This document shows positions 63,462 to 64,000 of a stretch of DNA of 64,000 nt, in pieces; position 1 is the stretch's first letter, and every line of letters begins with the position of its first letter. Made by a program: the position numbers and the translations under genes. The DNA lies in the IMG/VR virus record IMGVR_UViG_3300034018_001348, positions 62,001 to 126,000 of that record. One strand, given 5' to 3'. The DNA is from a virus. The notes under the pieces were generated by a model. It saw only the letters and a program-made list of their open reading frames with translations. It was not told the DNA's origin and made no database searches.

Positions 63462-63713
63462 TTACTCTTCAGTTTCTTTACTTTTGTTTTTATTAATCCA
63501 TTTGTCTACCGAACCGATACCAAATGACCCTAAAACTAACCATGTAAAGGCGTTGAAAATGAACTCGTTTATCATTAGGTTTTGACCTAAATAACCTGTG
63601 ATAATATCCGCAACTGCGAAAGCTATCATCATGATGAAAGCTAAAAAGCCAACAACACTTTTCTCATTGATTGAGTTATCGTCATTGAATAACTCTCTAA
63701 AAAATTTTTTCAT
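63462..63713 (-). CDS. Small membrane protein, holin candidate
   Basis: 83 aa with two transmembrane helices (VVGFLAFIMMIAFAVADIIT; FIFNAFTWLVLGSFGIGSVD), charged N-terminus (MKKFFRELFNDDNSINEKS) and K/E-rich C-terminus. Size and topology fit class II holins. TATTTATA box about 25 nt upstream, and the endolysin lies 4 kb away. Holin function is not proven. Confidence 0.7.
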   Translation of the reverse strand: MKKFFRELFNDDNSINEKSVVGFLAFIMMIAFAVADIITGYLGQNLMINEFIFNAFTWLVLGSFGIGSVDKWINKNKSKETEE

Positions 63714-63778
63714 AGTATTTGGTAATTTACTTAATTATAAATATCAAAAAAACTACTATTTATTTGAAAAATCATAAC

Positions 63779-63928
63779 ATGGCAAAATCAAATACAAGTT
63801 CAAATTCATCTGTTAAATTAACCACTTCAAAAGTTAGTCGTCCGGGTGTTCATTCAAAAAAATCATCTAATATAAAGTCAAGTAAAAATTACAAAAAGCG
63901 TTATGCAGGTCAAGGAAGACGTAGGTAA
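63779..63928 (+). CDS. Small very basic Ser/Lys-rich protein
   Basis: 49 aa from MAKSNTSSNSSVKLTTSKVS; C-terminus KSSKNYKKRYAGQGRRR. Late box TATTTATT about 15 nt upstream. Composition suggests nucleic-acid binding, for example a packaged peptide. Confidence 0.65.
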   Translation: MAKSNTSSNSSVKLTTSKVSRPGVHSKKSSNIKSSKNYKKRYAGQGRRR

Positions 63929-64000
63929 CTTTTATGTCTATGTACATAAAAGATAGGACAATGATAAAATTTTTTATGTAGGTAAAGGTAAAAATAACCC
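63927..64000 (+). pseudogene. GIY-YIG nuclease start with in-frame TAG, partial
   Basis: The frame NFYVYVHKR-TAG-DNDKIFYVGKGKNN reproduces the GIY-YIG signature (YVYVH...FYVGKGK) but carries TAG at 63954-63956 and has no ATG at the right place. It runs off the window. Probably a decayed or frameshifted homing nuclease. Confidence 0.45.

Noticed and set aside
1-64000. Stop-codon reassignment (TAG recoding)
   Set aside because: Genes ending 4176, 16871 and 50286 use TAG in normal positions, and no CTA-anticodon tRNA was seen.

Overview
The window reads as part of a large, AT-rich tailed-phage genome (T4-like or jumbo myovirus style) that infects a member of the Bacteroidota. The host inference rests on promoters: many transcription units start behind the Bacteroidota -7 element TAnnTTTG, and ribosome binding sites of the Shine-Dalgarno type are almost absent. 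The phage inference rests on gene content: GH19 endolysin, thymidylate synthase, T4 Rnl1-type RNA ligase, free-standing HNH and GIY-YIG nucleases, phage-type nucleotidyltransferase, many tiny overlapping genes, and a very large tRNA cluster. No terminase, portal, major capsid or polymerase gene could be recognised here.

Layout. 1-5.9 kb: leftward acidic or low-complexity proteins (structural or scaffold candidates), a nucleotidyltransferase, a KTSC protein and a UVR-motif protein. 6-8.1 kb: a ClpC-like AAA+ unfoldase lacking its N-domain. 8.1-10.5 kb: leftward metallopeptidase and tagged proteins. 10.6-11.0 kb: a tmRNA. 11.1-17.6 kb: a rightward run of small overlapping genes with two HAD phosphatases, a membrane/coiled-coil protein, a DUF2061 protein and a peptidase-like protein. 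17.6-20 kb: leftward membrane and primase-like genes. 20-35.2 kb: a leftward RNA region with at least 28 readable tRNAs covering all 20 amino acids, several tRNA-like genes with abnormal interiors, structured non-tRNA RNAs, three HNH nucleases next to or among the tRNAs (a fourth lies at 31.1-31.7 kb), and an array of small gene cassettes bounded by attC-like palindromes beside a tyrosine-recombinase fragment (27.6-29.0 kb). 35.3-37 kb: leftward hypotheticals. 37.2-38.4 kb: ClpP. 38.5-44.4 kb: leftward tagged virion-type proteins. 44.4-54 kb: rightward metabolism and accessory genes (metallophosphatase, SPFH protein, RNA ligase, thymidylate synthase, many tiny genes). 54-64 kb: mixed-strand late genes (endolysin, HExxH protein, cupin, holin candidate) and homing endonucleases.

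Two promoter classes organise the window. Host-like TAnnTTTG boxes precede tRNAs, the tmRNA, clpP, the RNA ligase, phosphatases and other accessory genes. A TATTTAT[A/T] box, usually 4-25 nt before the start codon, precedes virion and lysis-type genes and looks like a late promoter. At least ten late-type proteins share related N-terminal segments (I-x-I/L-T-E-x-E/D...I-L/I...) that may be head-targeting propeptides. The Clp genes, tmRNA, tRNAs, RNA ligase and HAD phosphatases suggest a phage that manages host translation, RNA repair and proteolysis itself.
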